Origin: Cristatella mucedo
Lineage: Eukaryota; Bryozoa; Phylactolaemata; Cristatellidae
Reading direction: 5' to 3'
Length of the DNA: 64,000 nucleotides
Assembly (NCBI GenBank): GCA_009760855.2
Contig: WPIO01000068.1
Span: forward strand, 1,756,501-1,820,500
The position numbers and the translations under genes were made by a program. The notes under the pieces were generated by a model. That model was not told the DNA's origin. It saw only the letters and a program-made list of their open reading frames with translations, and ran no database searches. Below, in pieces: positions 1 through 11,400 of this stretch; position 1 is the first letter of the stretch, and every line of letters begins with the position of its first letter.

Positions 1-800
1 GTCATGCGAATTCTTTTGTGCATTCTCATGCTGCGCCCTCAGACGGCCCGGGCCAGCTAGCCTCTGTGCATAATCGAACTGCGATACAGCTGCCATTTCC
101 ACAACGCATGTGGCGCAACTTCAGCTTTGATTCCATATTAAATGCTGTTGCAAGATGCCGATTATGGAAATAGCATATGTGAGCTATTTAAAATAGCATA
201 TGTGAGAATATGTACTGCAGTTTGACTACTTAGGGCCGCCATTTAGGGGGTCTTAGCCTGAGAATGCGAATGCACAATCGCATGAAATTTGGCGACTAAA
301 CTTGGAATGCTGTTCTCTATCATTTGAAATGACAATTGCATATGCGCGAAACTTCTTTGGAGACGGCAGGCTTATTACCATTCAAATGATTTGGCCCGTC
401 ATTTGCGCCCGGCCATCGGAGGCCAGAGTACGATAATGCGTACGCGAAATCGCATGAAATTTGGTAGGTAGATCCGGAACACTGTTTCCCGTAATGTGAA
501 ACGAAATCAAAGTTTCGAACGCTTTTTTGGAAATGGCAGCTGTATCGCAACTCGAATCTTTGCGGCTGAGATCTGGATCGGACCACTTAAGGTCATAGCA
601 TGAAAACTCGCTAGCGAAATCGCACAAAGTCTAGTGGGCTAACGTGCAGCTGCTCTCAATAATTAAAGATCAAAATCGCAGTTTCGCAAAGCCTTTCGTG
701 GAACTTGCAGCTTTATTGCAGTTCGAATGTTATAGGCTCCCATTAAGACCGGGCCATCTGAGGCCGTAGCAAGAGAACGCACGAGCGAAATCGTCTGAAC
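1..800. repeat. Degenerate ~170-bp tandem satellite, left block
   Basis: Diverged monomers recur with landmarks such as GCGAAATCGCATGAAATTTGG near 271, 449, 615 and 784, so the period is about 168-175 bp. Each monomer also carries a GGAAATGGCAGC-like segment and a GGCC-ATC-GAGGCC segment. The first 130 bases look like the reverse complement of the same unit, so the array contains an inversion near its left edge. No open coding sequence of note is present. Confidence 0.6.
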
Positions 801-802
801 TA

Positions 803-806
803 TATA

Positions 807-838
<32 letters not shown>

Positions 839-1270
839 GCTATATATATATATAGTTATAATGTATATAGTTAAATAAAATATAATATAAATATAGTTAT
901 AATAATATTTATAAACATATATACATATTTATTTATTTATATTTATTTTTATATATTTTTTTTTATTTGTTTATTTATTTATTTATTTTTTATTCGTTTG
1001 TTTGTTTATTTATTTATGTATGTGTTTGTTTCTTTATTTATTTATTTATTATTTATTTAATTTATTTACTTATTTACTTATTTATTTATTTATTTATTTA
1101 TTTATGTGTTTATTTATTTAGTCATTTATCTATTTATTTACTTGCTTACTTGCTTACTTGCTTGCTTACTTTTGCTTACTTTTGCTTACTCTTGCTTACT
1201 TTTGCTTACTTGCTTACTTCCTTACTTGCTTACTCTTGCTTACCTTTGCTTTTTATTTATTTATTTATTT
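803..1270. repeat. Compound microsatellite (TA)n, (TTTA)n, (CTTGCTTA)n
   Basis: A TA-rich stretch passes into TTTA-type repeats from about 905 and then into CTTGCTTA-type repeats from about 1140. It splits the surrounding satellite, whose monomers resume after 1285. The short open frames rich in Leu, Tyr and Phe here are products of the simple repeat. Confidence 0.9.
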
Positions 1271-1284
1271 GGCCATATCTATGT

Positions 1285-1560
1285 CTATAATTTGGAATCA
1301 AAATCGCGGTTGTGGGAACCATTTGGTGGAAATGGCAGCCGCGTCGCCGCTCGAATACAAAGGCTGACTGGTTATGTTAGGCTACAGCACGAGAACGGGC
1401 AAGTGCAATTGCTTGAAACCTTTGGTGGGTAAACCCGTAACACCATTTTGTACAATTTGGACTTAAAACCAACGTATTCGGACGTTTTGTGGAAATGGCA
1501 TTTGCATTGCAGAGAGTCGCAGTGTATCGCAGAGTATTGAAGTGTCGCGCAGCTATTCGT
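1285..1560. repeat. Degenerate ~170-bp satellite, right block
   Basis: Monomers resume after the microsatellite. Phrases such as GTGGAAATGGCAGCCGCGTCGC (about 1327) and GTGCAATTGCTTGAAACCTTTGG (about 1402) match the landmarks of the left block. Divergence between units is high. Confidence 0.5.
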
Positions 1561-1914
1561 GGAACCTGTCTTGCCCAAAGCATATAGCACATCTGCCTTT
1601 ATTCTCCGCGACTCAGACTAGCATACCAACTAAACACGCGATCACGACACCACTAGCCATGAATCATGACACTACCGTTTCTGAGCCATTGCATATAATA
1701 TTTCCGCAGTAAGAATCGAACCGATACAGTACGCCGCCATTTTAAAATTTCGACTTTGTTTGCGTATGGCTGGTGGCTGGATTTGCGTGGATGCCTCTAT
1801 TCCTTGATTGCTGACTTTCTTGCAGCGAGTTGTAAAGCGCCTAAACAGAGATTTAGTTATTTTACATGAGCGCTTCAAAGCAAATGACGAAAGGACAGAA
1901 GAAGCTGTGCATCT

Positions 1915-2040
1915 AAGAGGTAGCCATTGAAAGGGCTGTACAGCACCCAGGTTCGAATCTCTCCGTTGGCAAACTTTTATCGCGTGCTCATCAGCATCGC
2001 AGCCGTTGAGCAGAGGCTGTTGAAATGAGACTGAGTACAT
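1915..2040 (+). mobile_element. Possible tRNA-derived SINE head
   Basis: A pol III B-box-like GGTTCGAATCT lies at about 1951, in a context like the tRNA heads of SINEs elsewhere in the window. No clear A box or 3' tail is visible, so this is weak. Confidence 0.3.
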
Positions 2041-2059
2041 TTCGACGGCCGCAATTATA

Positions 2060-2525
2060 CTTCACTGCCTTCAGCCCGTCACGGCTTGGCTCCTCCATAC
2101 CTAGCTGAACTGCTGTACCAGTTCCAGCATCGTATCCTCAGGTAGTGTACGGACAATAAATTAGCTATTCCCTTTTTCCGCTTAAAGGCAGTTGGCGACA
2201 GAAGCTGTAGCTCTGCAGGTCCTAGGCTGTGGAACTCTCTTCCACGATTCTTAAGCAACGACAACTACTCTCCTGCTGCCGACTATAGCACATCCGTTCC
2301 AGCCGTCCTGAGTTTCTACTTCCATGTTACTCACTACCTCAACTGCTCTCCTGACTCTGCTAAGCTTCCCACTTTCTCTTTGTTTCGTGAGATGAACTCT
2401 GTTGGCTAACGAATACATACCGAAAGCCGCTTAGGCTGTGAGTTCGCTATACAAAATTCTCATTCGTAACACCCACATAGTCTTAGTGGATTAACAGACG
2501 GAGATACATTACATTACCCTGAACA
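2060..2525 (+). mobile_element. CR1/L2-type LINE family 2, 3' end
   Basis: The plus strand encodes HGLAPPYLAELLYQFQH-like sequence followed by a RLWNSLP-like motif, typical of the C-terminal end of CR1/L2-group reverse transcriptase proteins. The tail contains GCTATACAAAA, then CACCCACATAGTCTTAGTGG, and ends near a short ACATT repeat. The same segment occurs in reverse orientation at about 6025-6720. Stops interrupt the frame. Confidence 0.75.
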
Positions 2526-2559
2526 CAAAGCTAAGTGCCTTTTTTATGTAAAAATATAC

Positions 2560-2680
2560 TTAATTTATTTCGTGCCCTCAGAGAGCTAAATCTCTATTCA
2601 CGGGCTTCACATATGCTACGGGACTCGAGCCTAAAACCTCGTTCGACAAATAAATTCACCTTGACCTAGATCATTAATAA
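2560..2680 (-). mobile_element. SINE family B copy
   Basis: Read on the minus strand it has a tRNA-like head with a GGCTCGAGTCC-type B box, then CATATGTGAAGC, then the tail AGAGATTTAGCTCTCTGAGGGC. That tail resembles the 3' end of the L2-like LINE in this window. Confidence 0.65.
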
Positions 2681-2689
2681 TAACAATAA

Positions 2690-3832
2690 TAATAATAATA
2701 ACACACTTGATAACGCGCCCTCAGAAAACTCAATCTCTTTCTAAGCAATTTTTTATTTGCTGCGAAGGAAACATGATTCGATGGTTAGTGGTACCATGCT
2801 CGATAAACAACAAGAATAAAAGGTTAGGGGTAATATGCACAGAGTCAGCATGCAAATTTGGTTAGTGGCAGCATGCACAGTGTCAGCACTCATAAGCACA
2901 TAAAGGTCGAATCGCAGGGACCGACTAAATGCTGTGATAAATAGGTGAGTTTTTTATTTTTTTAATGTAATCAAGTCAGGTTATGTCGTGACGCAAGTCG
3001 GGAGTGAGTTCCAGACTTTGGGAGCATACGAACTAAAGGAACAGAATCCAAAGGATTTGAGATTTCTTCGAGGTATAGGTACAGTTAGATTCCGAAAAAC
3101 CGGTGGTACGATGCTTAGCCTGGTGGGGGAGTAGATCTGATAGGTAGCCTGAAGCCAAAGAATGAAGGGTACTAAAAGTGAGCGACAAAACTTTGAAGTC
3201 GATCCGTTGCTTGACTGGTGGCCAGTGCAGGTCGGCGAGAAGTGGTGTGATGTGGCAAATGCGATGCTCACGGCAGACTAGCCTAGCTGCAGAGTTTTGC
3301 ACCAGCAGTAAGCGACTGATTGCAGAGGCCGGAAGACCAGCAAGCAGTGAATTACAAAAGTCAAGACGGGATGTCACATATGCATGAAGCAACTTTGGTA
3401 TGGTATCCCTATCTAAACCAGCCCAAATTCTAGCAATGTTGTGTAGCTGAAAGTAGGCAGACTTTGTTGTGGAGCTGATATGGTCGTCTAATGAAAGGTC
3501 ACTTTGGAACAGGACACCTAGACTTCCTGCAGATTCAACAGGACATACGCTGCCAGATCCAATTTTGACCGTTAGCCTTTTCAATTTCTGATTCGCTCTC
3601 GGTTTGCCCATAACTAGTAAGTTGGTTTTATCATTAAAATTTTAAGAAAAATAGCCATTCACTGCCATTCATGTGCGGATTGATCAAAGCAAAGATACAA
3701 CTGAGTGCTGTCCGCATGGAAGTGAAAGCCTAGATTTTGCTTGGCAATCACATCGGCAAGAAGAAGAGTATAAACCGTGAAAAGAACGGGACCAAGCACG
3801 GAGCCCTGCGGTACCCCGTATTTCAGAGGTTA
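2690..3832 (-). mobile_element. L2-like LINE, RT core to 3' end, inactive
   Basis: The minus strand encodes, in order, a reverse-transcriptase block reading [14 protein letters not shown], a degraded catalytic block reading [12 protein letters not shown], then the C-terminal segment with LDFCNSLLAGLP, LHWPPVKQRIDFKVL and KVWNSLPTCV. The 3' UTR contains CATGCACAGNGTCAGCATGC motifs and ends in GAGGGCGC...AAGTG followed by an ATT repeat. The expected YADD catalytic motif reads HADS, so the copy is dead. The 5' half is missing: the homology stops at about 3832, where a SINE head begins. Confidence 0.85.
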
Positions 3833-3880
3833 AAGGTGATCACCTTAACCACTGGGCCAAACCACAGCGACACCAGTGGG
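3826..3880 (-). mobile_element. SINE family B head fragment
   Basis: The minus strand reads GGTTTGGCCCAGTGGTTAAGG, the A-box part of the family B tRNA head. It abuts the truncated 5' end of the LINE. Confidence 0.5.
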
Positions 3881-4269
3881 CCTAGTCAATCTTTGATCTG
3901 AATTCCTTTGACCATCTGTGGGAAAAAGTTAATAGAAGGGTCAGAGCGTATAAGGGTCATATCATATCACCTCAAAAGACTTGCTTTTCTCGAGTTTACA
4001 AGACGTTCGGAGAACAATGAGCGACTGTGATCGCTTACTTTGCTTCTTAACCGAGCGGCTGTGACAGGCGATTGCTAATCGGTGGTGGTGCAACTTCATT
4101 TCAGTCCTAGAGATTATTAAATTTGCATAGAAACTCTCCTTACATTTTAGGTAGGCTAATTGTATTTACTGATGACGTGCATGAATACATCATGTTGCAA
4201 GGCTCTGGTGGCCATTTTGATCGGCCTCAACGATAATTCTGCGCTTCGAGTGTATTTATGTATATATGT

Positions 4270-4460
4270 ATTAATATGAATATGTGCTGCCACTAACCAC
4301 ATTTGCATGCTGACCCTGTGCATGTCACCCCTAACCATATTATTCATTTCGTTTGTTTTTCAAGCATGATTTTACTTACCATTCAATTGCATTTCACTTT
4401 ACAGCAAATAAAAAGCGCCTAGAGAGAGATTAAGTTCTCTGAGGGCGCTTTATCGAGTGA

Positions 4461-4492
<32 letters not shown>

Positions 4493-4495
4493 GTT
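4270..4495 (+). mobile_element. L2-like LINE 3' UTR fragment
   Basis: It carries the family 3' end: CACATTTGCATGCTGACCCTGTGCATGTCACCCC, then GCGCCTAGAGAGAGATTAAGTTCTCTGAGGGCGC, then an ATT microsatellite tail. No coding sequence is left. Confidence 0.8.
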
Positions 4496-4499
4496 CACA

Positions 4500-6020
4500 C
4501 CACCCTATGAATGCCTCTCAGAGCTAACATAACTGTCGTCTGACCTAAGCCATCACTTGCATCATGGGGCTACACACGATAGAGCTTGCCAGTAGGCACA
4601 CTGGCAACATTCACTATCAGTTAATAAAAAACCTATACAAAAATAAGATTCGACTGATTTACGAACCGTGGAGCTAGCTTTTGTACTGATCATCCATCAT
4701 ACAATCACCCTGCAGTACAATGTCTTGGCTCTAAGGCCTCCGCTGGGCATGATCTGCAGAGCTCCTCATTGCACGGTGCATTTGCACGGTTGCACTATGA
4801 ACTGTGTCCACTTTCACAGATGCAAGCACAACGTAACGGACATAGTCGTTTAATGAATAGAGCCGTGCTACAAACAGTAGCAGAGACTAAACATTTCTGC
4901 CATAGGCGCTGCTTAATCATTTAGATGTACCAGATTAACAACAAAAGTAGTCTGGCAACACGCTATCGCCGAAGAAAAGAGCACCGACGAATTGGACAGT
5001 TAGGAAAGCAAAACAAGCAACTGGCATGCATTCTTCGCTGGCCTCCAAGGAGAGCAGCTAGCTCAGAGAGCAGTGGCATAATTATACAGGCTCGTACGAG
5101 TGCATTTCAGTCAACACGGACACTGTCTTTCGAGAAGCGCTCGCGTCCTACCGGATATTGAGCTCGGTGGTGGTACAGCAAACGGCAAGCAAATGTGATA
5201 TGACTAACATAGTCATAGCAGAGGACCAGAGGTGACTACTGCAGCCCAGTCACTAGGGCGGGGCAGCCTAAGCTCCTCAGCCAGTGAACACGTACTACAA
5301 AGAAAATCAACAGAGAGAAATCTATATGCAAGAAAGGTGAGGACCATGCAAGTAGACTTGAAAATAGCAACCAACACATTTTTGCGAGAATAGGCGTCAG
5401 AAAACGTCACGGGGTCATTTTTGCTGCGGCCAAACGCCAGCCAACAGCATTGCAATTAATAAAAACGACGTCGAAAATGGCTGCAATAACGACCACCATG
5501 TGCGTCCCGACGATACAGATCAGAATCAGATGGGACGTCGGAGTACTGCACGGGTGCACACGTGCTTTCGTTGCTACGAAACGCTGCTGGTGCCATATAC
5601 TCCTGGTACAACTTTCAGCCCTGGGCCCATGCAAGCCCGTTGCACCACTCGCTTCGTTGTAGAAGCAAACGGGTTCTCGGATTAGTAACACGTTCTCTTG
5701 AGTGCAAGCCCAACGGAGCCATCGGTAAGGCTATGGGCAGCGTGTCGCACAGAGGCCGCCTGCCACCACCAAAGCAGCACAATCCTTGCGGTCGTGGTCA
5801 CACTATGGTCCTACACGCCTCCACGAGACTGTGGCAGTCTGTATCTGTCCCCACTCTGATCTGAAGAGAAAAGATTGCTGAAAGATCACGTGGCTAGCAA
5901 AGCTGCTCTCATTTGCCACGCCTGCAAATCGTTGCCATCGCTGTGGCGAAACATTGATGAATGCGCCTACATTATCAGCTTGCTTTCGACACTCTAGCAG
6001 TCGGTGAATGGTACGCACAG
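4500..6020. other. Gene-free stretch
   Basis: Only short open frames with no recognisable domain or codon bias. No RNA gene or clear mobile element was seen. Confidence 0.5.
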
Positions 6021-6024
6021 AGCA

Positions 6025-6720
6025 AGAAACTAATGTAATGCAATGTAATTTAATGTGTCAGCGTCAATAACTCCACAAAGCCACAAAGACTATGTGGGTG
6101 TTAGGCATGACAGTTTTGTATAACGCACTGGCAGCCTAAGCGGCTTTCGGCATGCATTCGGTAGCCGACAGACTTCATCTCATGCAACAAAGAGAAAGTG
6201 GGAAGCATAGTCAGCAGAGTCAGGAGAGCAGTTGAGGTAGTGAGCAACATGGAAGTAGAAACTCAGGACGGCTGGAACGGATGTGCCATAGTCGGCAGCA
6301 GGAGAGTAGTTGTCGTTGCTTAAGAATCGTGGAAGAGAGTTTCACAGTCTAGGACCTGCAGAGCTACAGCTTCTGTCGCCAATAGTCTTTAAGCGGAAAA
6401 AGGGAATAGCTAATTTATTGTCCGTACACTACCTGAGGATACGATGCTGGAACTGGTACAGCAGTTCAGCTAGGAATGGAGGAGCCAAGCCGTGGCAGAC
6501 CTTGTGGGTCAGCGTAAAAAGTTTGCACTGTATCTGTTGATCAACCGGCAGCCATCCTAGCTCTTTCAGCAAAGGTGACACGTGCTCAAACCGCTGGGAT
6601 TTGCCAACTAGCCTTGCAGCCATATTCACAGCCAGCTGCAGTGGCCTGGTGGCCTTTTTCGGGCCCTGTCAACAGGGAATTACAATAACCTAGCCAAGAC
6701 AGAACTAAAGAGGTAATTTA
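6025..6720 (-). mobile_element. CR1/L2-type LINE family 2, inverted copy
   Basis: The minus strand encodes LSWLGY..NSLLTGP-like residues with a frame break, then HVSPLLKELGWLPVDQQIQ and VCHGLAPPFLAELLYQFQH, the usual C-terminal blocks of CR1/L2 reverse transcriptases. The tail matches 2060-2525 in reverse orientation, down to the CACCCACATAGTC motif and ACATT repeats. It extends further 5' than the other copy. Confidence 0.8.
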
Positions 6721-6908
6721 ATTTGTTTGTAAAGGCAACGTCTGCTCGAGCGATGCATGATTTGCATGTGGTAGATGATTTTTTAATACATCCAACTGCT
6801 TCACTTTTTCCGGGAGACTGGGGGAGGGGGTAGATTCAACAATTTCTGACATCGAGTTGTCTTCAAGCTCGGCACGAAAAGTGCAATCAAGTTTGGGAAT
6901 TTGGAGTC

Positions 6909-7405
<497 letters not shown>

Positions 7406-7791
7406 GACTGTCTGGGTAGCACTTTCAGCAGCGAGTGGCCTCAAACGTGACGGTAAGCCCCAACTACTGCAGTCAGCCTGCTAGGCTGATGGCTCCTCCA
7501 CAGAAGGCAAAGGGGCCCGGCAAAAATGCAGCGAATGGGAGTTCGAGAAATGCTGGCCAGCTCGATGTATGCAGGCGGTATGACCATCGATGGGCAGTAT
7601 GACCATCGATGGGCAGTAAAGCTGCCAAAGCAGCAAAAGAGGTTCCGACAGCGCAGTTGGCAGCGCACGAACTCGACACGGCGACGAAATGCAGGACAGC
7701 GGGTCGCGTCGAACTTCCCCGACAATGATAGGTGGCGAAAGCAGGTTCGGACGCAACACGTGCAGGCAGAAAGTGAGACAGCAGCAGATAC

Positions 7792-8408
7792 CTGCAGCAG
7801 CAGCAATCTGCCCTCCTAGCGTCGGGATGCCATTGCCGGGCCGGTGTCCTCCTCCTGGAGCGGCTGCGGGAGATGCGTTCCAGCTGTCACGGGAGATCGA
7901 CGAGAGATTCATCGCCCCCGAGGCGTCGGCAGGTCGCCCCGCTGCCTGGTTCGGCATGGCGGCCATGAAATCTCCAGGCGCAGGGGCGCCGCCAAACCGC
8001 AGAGGCGACGAGGCCACCGGCCCCGCCATGCCTCCAACTCCTCCCCAAGGATCGCGAGGCTGAAAGCCCGGCGCCTCCATGGGTACGAACTGGCGGGCAG
8101 GATCAAGGGGCGGCGGCGGCCGAGCGCCGAAGACGTCGCCTCTGGGGTCAGGTCCAATGGGCAGCTGTTGCGGCACGCCTCGCGGCCCCATCGACGGCAG
8201 AGGGCCGGGCATCAGCCCGTCGAACGGAGGCACGCCTCGAAGCGGGGGCGGGGGCAGATGGGGCCGCATTGGATGCTGCGTCGGCGGCACAAGCATCGGC
8301 GCATCCCTGAAGTCGTGGGCACTACCAAACGAGGGCCTGATGCGAGGATCCATCCCGATCGTAGGTGGCACCAAAGCGAAAGAGCCATCCAGCGGCGGCG
8401 GCAGGCGC
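7792..8408 (-). CDS. MIA3: MIA3 exon: proline-rich domain, C-terminal part
   Basis: Acceptor TTGTAG, possible donor GTATCT at 7792. It encodes [15 protein letters not shown], then [20 protein letters not shown] and [17 protein letters not shown]. If the donor is not used, the frame runs on to a stop at 7481, but that extension looks non-coding. The true C-terminus is therefore uncertain. Confidence 0.8.
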
Positions 8409-11400
8409 CTACAATGCACGGCACTGCATTCTCTCTCCGAAAGCAACCAACCGCAAGGCAGCATTGAGCCTGCCACCGGCACTGTGGCGACCGCTCGCAA
8501 AAGTGGCGGTGACAGAAGCAGGACCCGGCACGAAGGAGCCAGGCAAAGTGGGTGTGTCAGCTGCCGGCATGGCACTTCGTGTGGCAGCAACAGCCGATCA
8601 ATCGCCGCCGCTGCTGCTGCTGCTGATGCTGCCGCTTCAGCAGCAGCTGCAGCAGCAGCAGGCCCGGCGAGGCGGCAGATCCGGGCTCACACGAGAACAC
8701 GCCACGCCAGCAGGGGCAGGATGCAGCGAGAGCTAGCCGCGTGGCACCTGACCAACCCGATGCAGACCAACACAGATCAGATTGCAGAGCGTGTGCGTCG
8801 CGAAAAAAGAATGGTGACCGACGCTGTGTGGCTGCTGCATGCTCCGCGCTCGAGTTCGCGCGTCGGTGAAGCCTCAGAGCTCGAGGCCCGGAGTGTGCAC
8901 GTGCGCCTGTGGCGTACAGCGCAAAGCAGCCTACCGTGTTGGCAAGCGGTCGCCGACCGGAGGAGGCGATAGGGAATGCCGGTCACGTGGGTCGTGCATC
9001 ATCGGCGGCGGCATCATGGGCAGGCCACCGGGCAGCAAGGGCCCGGGCGGTGGCATTCCGAACGGCACCGGAGGCAGAGGCGGCCGAAGCGGAGGCAGCA
9101 GTGAGAGATGAGACAGCAGCTGCGATGGCGGCGGCGGCAGCAGCAGAGGTCGCACGGGCAGCATCGGGGCTGCTGCAGACGAGCTCCGTGACGTGGGCCT
9201 GTCACGTGACTGCTGCTGCTGCTGCTGCTGCTGCTGCTTGGACGAAGCAACGACAGCACCAGTCTCCAAGCTGAGTCCGCTCTCACCAAGTGAGTCGCCT
9301 TGTGACACGAGGACAGAGAAAGAACAGATCACTCAGGATGGTGCGCGGACACAGCGACCGCAATTGCTTGGCACGACTCGGACGAATACGGCGCAAGCGG
9401 CAGCTGCAGGCTTTCAACACTCGTGGCGTCTGATCAGCCTCGAACTGGGTGGGATGCGTCCAGTCGGCCTCGGGAGGGGCGACAAGTGCTTATGGCACCA
9501 CCTAGCGGCCGGCTTCTCATTTCTAGCTGAAAGTTGCACACACCCACTAATGCAATGCACAAGCGCAAAAGCCAGGCAGACTCGCCCTCTACCCCATTAA
9601 AGAGCCGACGGCTGCCTGCCTGCCTGGGAGACAGCGCAGCGAATATTCGCTGCTGGGAGCAGCTGCCAGGGGCAGCAGCACTCTGGAGTAGCGTCCCCTG
9701 GTGCACCGTCCAAGGCTGTGAGAGAGAGAGCTTGTGAGAGAGAGAGAGAGCAGGACGCACGCACGCGCACGCACCTGCAGCGGTGGCTGCAGCGGTGGCA
9801 GCAGCTTCGGCGGCCAGTGCCCGCTGTTGCTGCTGTTGACCCTTGGCCTTCTCGAGCTCCACCTGCAGGCGCAGCTCCGACAGAGTCTCGTTGACCTTGG
9901 TGCGAGCCAGCTCGGCTTCGAGCAGCTTCTGTCGCAGCTGGCTGCTCTCCGTCTGCTGCGCTGCCAGCTCGCGCTCCTTGCCTCGCTGCTGAACCTGCAC
10001 GGCGATCCGACGGTGATTTAAGGCAGCGGGAAAACCGGAGGCAGCGCAAGCGTCGGGGAGGGGCGCACGCACGCTGCAGCTATTGGGGGGGGGGGGGGGG
10101 GTTCGGTCGGGACGCACGGGCGAATAGTGGGCCAGGGCCAGGCCCAAGCCATACCCAAGCATCGTAGGCCTTCTTCTCCGTCTCCAGCAGCCGCTTCCGC
10201 AGGTCTTTCTCCGTCGTCTGCATCTCGCCGCGAATGTCCTTGACCTCCTGGCGGAGCTGGTCGCGTTCCATCTGGAGCTGGCTGCACTTCTGCTGCAGCT
10301 CGATGGCATTGGCTCCAGACGCTTTGCTGCTGTGCTCCCTCTCGCCGAGCGTCCTGCGGTGGCGGCGATAACGTCAGCGCGGCGACGCCAGCTGTGCGCG
10401 CGCCAAGCCAAGCAGGCGGCTAGGGGCGAAAGGAGGAGGAGGCGGAAGAGGGCGAGCCCGCCTGCTCGGCTGCTGCAGCTAAGCTGCTAGCCAAGGGTCG
10501 AAGAGAAGCGACCAAGTAGCTGTTCTGAAAAAAAAATTACTAGCTGATTCAACAGCCTCTTGTTTATATAGCGACAGGAGAGCCTTTATAAGAGCCTGTA
10601 GAGCTATCGCCATCGCTCGCAGCGGCAAAAGGATCGGACAGGATTCTCGGCCTCGGTCTGACGGTCGGGCCATTTGCGCAGTTCTTGCACCATTCGTTCC
10701 GCGGAGCTGGCGAGCGCTTACGACCAGGCCGGCTGCACAAGAAGCAACATTCGTTCGTCGACCGATGCCTTCGCCTCGCAAAAGGTGGTCAGCGATGCCG
10801 TGCCACAAGCCCGTATCACGAGCGACATAACATAACGACGCAACTACGCTCTGCCGGTCAGTCAGTGTGGCTGGCTGGCTGGGCAGCTGCAATTGGCTGC
10901 AACGGCGGAGACAGCGCCTGAGCGCTCAGGCGCCTGAGCGCCGGGACAAGCAGGTCGCCGCCGCACCTCTGCAGTTCCGCCTCCTTCTCCTTGAAGTAGG
11001 CGGTGAGCACCTTCAGGCTCATGTCGGCCTCGTCCTTGGCACGCTTCAAGCTGCTCATTTCGCCGACGAGCTCGGCCTTCTCAGCAAGGTACTTTCGCGA
11101 CATGTCTGCATCGAAGAGCGGCGGAGAAAGCGACAGTGGGCTGTCACGTCCTCAAAGCGCCACGGTCACGCGTCGGTCACGCGTCAGTCACGCGTCGGTC
11201 ACGCGTCGGTCACGCGTCGGTCACGCGTCGGTCACGTGTCGCCAAAGACGCCAGTCGAAGCGACCCAGCGCTAGGGCACGGCACAGAAGCAGCTCACCAC
11301 TCTCAAATGGGAGACGTCGAACGAGACGTCTGGTGCGCTCTCGAGCTTCGAGCCCTGAGAAGCTGCTCACATGCCTGAGCCACGCATGCCCAGGGCAACG

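Noticed and set aside
7481-7791. Extension of the MIA3 proline-rich exon to the stop at 7481
   Set aside because: After 7792 the reading becomes Cys- and Leu-rich with no proline bias, and a plausible donor sits at 7792. It is kept only as an alternative.
8079-8972. Plus-strand 297-codon frame
   Set aside because: Antisense to the MIA3 proline-rich exons; Gly/Arg-rich as expected from the complement of Pro codons.
11164-11240. CRISPR-like array
   Set aside because: Contiguous 11-bp units without spacers in animal DNA; a minisatellite.
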